A DNA stretch of 61,522 nucleotides from Piscirickettsiaceae bacterium (GTDB taxonomy: Bacteria > Pseudomonadota > Gammaproteobacteria > Nitrosococcales > Methylophagaceae): NCBI GenBank assembly GCA_013215775.1, contig JABSQO010000010.1, positions 1 to 61,522 on the forward strand, given 5' to 3'. This document shows positions 59,252-61,522 of the stretch, piece after piece; position 1 is the first letter of the stretch; each line of letters starts with the position of its first letter. The notes beneath the pieces were generated by a model. It was not told the DNA's origin. It was given only the letters and a program-made list of their open reading frames with translations, and did not search any database. The translations under genes were made by a program, and so were the position numbers.

Positions 59252-61522
59252 CTATTGCTTATTTAACAGACTAACAAGTTGGTAAAGTTTTTCTTGTGCC
59301 TGCTTCGGTGTCAACTCATCTGGTTCCAATTCAGCTAGATAAGCCTCAACAGCCGATGGCTCAACTAATGGTGTGAACAAATCAGTCTGTGGCAATCCAC
59401 TATCTTCTGATGCCTGTTGTCTATTTTCTTCAAGCTGAACAAGTTTGGCTTTAGCTGCATTAATGACATCATTTGGTACCCCTGCCAACTGAGCGACTTG
59501 TAGGCCATAACTTTGGTTAGCCGGCCCTTCTTTCAATTGATGCAAAAATACAATCTTATCGCCATGTTCAATGGCATCTAAATGGACATTACGCGCTTTC
59601 TCATACAACTCAGGAATTTGGGTTAATTCAAAATAATGAGTGGCAAATAAAGTATAAGCACCAATATCTCGTACTAATTTTTCAGCACAAGCCCAAGCCA
59701 AAGAAAGTCCGTCAAAAGTACTGGTGCCACGCCCTATTTCATCCATTAACACCAAGCTATGTTGGGTCGCATTATTGAGAATGTTTGCCGCTTCACTCAT
59801 CTCAACCATAAACGTTGAGCGACCAGAAGCAAGATCATCCGACGCACCAATTCGAGTGAATATTTGATCAACAGTGCCTATTACTGCCTTTGTTGCTGGC
59901 ACAAAACTTCCGATGTGTGCCATTAGTACAATCAATGCAACTTGCCGCATATAAGTCGACTTACCGCCCATATTCGGCCCAGTAATCATCAATAAGCGCT
60001 GTTGCTCAGTCAACTTGAGGTCATTAGGAGAAAAATGTTGATCTGTCGATCTTTCCACCACTGGATGTCGACCAGATTCAATCACGATCCCTACTCTATC
60101 GCTGAAATCTGGTGCAATATAATCTAATGTCTCTGCTCGTTCAGCAAGATTGGCTAACACATCTATTTCTGCCAAGGCACTGGCCGACTTTTCTAATGCA
60201 GGTAAATCAGGTTCAACCTTAGAAAACAGTTCCTCGTATAAAGCTTTCTCCAACGCCAAAGCTCGTTCATTAGCACTAAGGACTTTATCTTCAAAGATTT
60301 TTAACTCAGGCGTGATATAACGTTCAGCATTTTTCAATGTTTGTCTTCGAACATATTCAATTGGTATTTCAATATGATGCGAACGACTTATTTCAATAAA
60401 ATAACCATGAACACGGTTATATCCCACTTTTAATGTAGCCACGCCTGTCCGTTCGCGCTCACGCTGTTCTAAATCAAGCAAATATTGATTAGCATCGTCT
60501 CGAATATGTCGTAATTGATCGAGCTCATCGTTATAACCTTCAGCAATAACACCACCATCACGTATCAATACCGGTGGTTCATCCACTAATGCTGTTTGTA
60601 ATAAGTTCAGCAATTCCGGAAATTGACCTAATTCACGATCAAGCTGTTTTAATCGGCTGCTATCAAATTCAGCCATCAATTGATGTAATTCCGGCAATGT
60701 CTCTAATGTTTTACGTACTTGCATGAAATCACGTGGGCGTGCAGTTTTCAATGCAATACGTGCTAGTACACGCTCAATATCACCGAGACTTTTTAGAAGC
60801 ACCTGTGTCGAATCAACAAATTGAGAACTAATAAATTGTTGAATTGCTTGTTGGCGCTGTTTCAAAATATGGTGGTCGCGTAATGGCCTAAGCAACCAAC
60901 GCCGTAATAGCCTTGCCCCCATCGGTGTTGTCGTTTTATCTAATATCGACAATAAAGTGTGTTCTCGGCCACCAGAGAGGTTGCTTTCTAATTCCAAATT
61001 ACGGCGTGTTTGCGGATCCAAACAAATGCTATCGCTTGCTTGTTCAACCATTAGCCCACGTAGATGTGGTAAAGCAGTGAGATGTGTTTCTTGGGCATAA
61101 TTTAATATACAACCTGCAGCTGTAATGGCTAACGATAGCTCATCGCAACCAAAACCTTGTAAGTTTTGAACTTGAAAATGCTCACATAAACGGCGAGTTG
61201 CATTATCTAAATCAAAGTGCCAAGGCGGTAATGTTCTTAAGGTCTTTTCAAATTCTGATAAATGTTCACATTCCGATTCATCGACTAAGATTTCAGCTGC
61301 TTGTAAACGTCCCAATTCAGCTTGTAAATCGATTAAAGAATCGAGTTCGCTTACAGTAAAACGCCCACTACTTAATTCTGCTGTCGCTAAACCGTACCGA
61401 CCATTATTGCCAAAAACAGCAACTAATAGATTTTCTTGACGACTATCTAGCAGCGCTTCTTCTGTTAATGTCCCGGGTGTAAGGACTCTGACAACTTGTC
61501 TATAAACCGGCCCTTTACTAGC
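59252..61522 (-). CDS. mutS: DNA mismatch repair protein MutS (partial, 5' end outside window)
   Basis: 757 codons are present and the frame stays open to the right edge, so about 100 N-terminal residues, including the mismatch-reading Phe-x-Glu domain, lie outside. Visible parts: the connector and lever domains (CILNYAQETH, LDKTTTPMGARLLRRWLLRPL), the clamp, and the ATPase with ITGPNMGGKSTYMRQ (Walker A), ASDDLASGRSTFMVEM, LVLMDEIGRGTSTFDG (Walker B) and TLFATHYFELT. A short C-terminal tetramerisation tail is present. It recognises mispaired bases after replication. Confidence 0.97.
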   Translation of the reverse strand, partial: ASKGPVYRQVVRVLTPGTLTEEALLDSRQENLLVAVFGNNGRYGLATAELSSGRFTVSELDSLIDLQAELGRLQAAEILVDESECEHLSEFEKTLRTLPPWHFDLDNATRRLCEHFQVQNLQGFGCDELSLAITAAGCILNYAQETHLTALPHLRGLMVEQASDSICLDPQTRRNLELESNLSGGREHTLLSILDKTTTPMGARLLRRWLLRPLRDHHILKQRQQAIQQFISSQFVDSTQVLLKSLGDIERVLARIALKTARPRDFMQVRKTLETLPELHQLMAEFDSSRLKQLDRELGQFPELLNLLQTALVDEPPVLIRDGGVIAEGYNDELDQLRHIRDDANQYLLDLEQRERERTGVATLKVGYNRVHGYFIEISRSHHIEIPIEYVRRQTLKNAERYITPELKIFEDKVLSANERALALEKALYEELFSKVEPDLPALEKSASALAEIDVLANLAERAETLDYIAPDFSDRVGIVIESGRHPVVERSTDQHFSPNDLKLTEQQRLLMITGPNMGGKSTYMRQVALIVLMAHIGSFVPATKAVIGTVDQIFTRIGASDDLASGRSTFMVEMSEAANILNNATQHSLVLMDEIGRGTSTFDGLSLAWACAEKLVRDIGAYTLFATHYFELTQIPELYEKARNVHLDAIEHGDKIVFLHQLKEGPANQSYGLQVAQLAGVPNDVINAAKAKLVQLEENRQQASEDSGLPQTDLFTPLVEPSAVEAYLAELEPDELTPKQAQEKLYQLVSLLNKQ

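Overview
The window is about 61.5 kb of AT-rich chromosome from a free-living aerobic gammaproteobacterium. The gene families (zipA, dksA, cmoAB, cysZ, mutS, a Vfr/Crp-type regulator, monomeric isocitrate dehydrogenase, a CbbY-type phosphatase) and the base composition fit the Methylophaga/Cycloclasticus part of the class. That placement is inference; no rRNA gene is present to confirm it.

Layout, left to right. (1) 0-1.6 kb: a short mercury-type uptake operon (GDCCVFCSYG protein, MerT-like, MerP-like) read leftwards from a MerR-type promoter with a 19-bp spacer, facing a divergent merR. There is no reductase gene, and a hairpin closes the operon. (2) 1.6-8.6 kb: yjbQ, a TrpD2/YbiB-like gene, ligA and zipA on the minus strand, then queF, an FGGY kinase and cysZ on the plus strand. 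(3) 9.0-17.7 kb: a run of small, functionally unrelated plus-strand genes, most separated by imperfect palindromes ending in GTTRRRY-like cores just before the next start codon. I read this as an integron gene-cassette array without an integrase in the window (a CALIN). It carries a ZIP transporter, an AraC regulator with an HMA-like N-terminus, a DUF4396-like protein, a uracil-DNA-glycosylase-like protein, a DMT exporter, a GFA protein, a MoaF-like protein, a double TlpA protein, an AlkB-like dioxygenase and unknowns. (4) 17.7-28.9 kb: icd, an aminotransferase, cbbY-like, dksA, ahpC-type peroxiredoxin, an AraC regulator divergent from an ExaC-type aldehyde dehydrogenase, acs and hslR. (5) 29.3-33.8 kb: a complete DSF quorum-sensing module, rpfF facing rpfC and rpfG. 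(6) 34-37 kb: fdhD, moaA, a Bax-inhibitor-1 protein and tRNA-Ser(TGA). (7) 37.1-38.9 kb: ilvD with visibly higher GC than its surroundings. (8) 39-42 kb: a lipoprotein, a decayed stretch (AraC N-terminal fragment, potassium-channel fragment, a free-standing cyclic-nucleotide-binding domain) and a His/Tyr-rich secreted protein. (9) 42-49.5 kb: cmoB-cmoA-tsaB, two small unknown genes, a YgiQ radical SAM protein, an L,D-transpeptidase, a spermidine-synthase-like protein and a DUF3530 protein. (10) 49.6-55 kb: rpe-gph-trpE-trpG-trpD-trpC, meeting a convergent crp/vfr. (11) 55.7-61.5 kb: osmC, a DUF885 peptidase, a VOC protein, ycgL, a lipase-like hydrolase, and mutS running off the right edge.

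The parts most worth attention are the integrase-less cassette array with its unknown genes, the MerA-less mer operon, the rpfFCG module, the GC-rich ilvD beside a tRNA gene, and several readable operator sites (MerR, an AraC-type 21-bp direct repeat, and a Crp-like site overlapping the osmC start).
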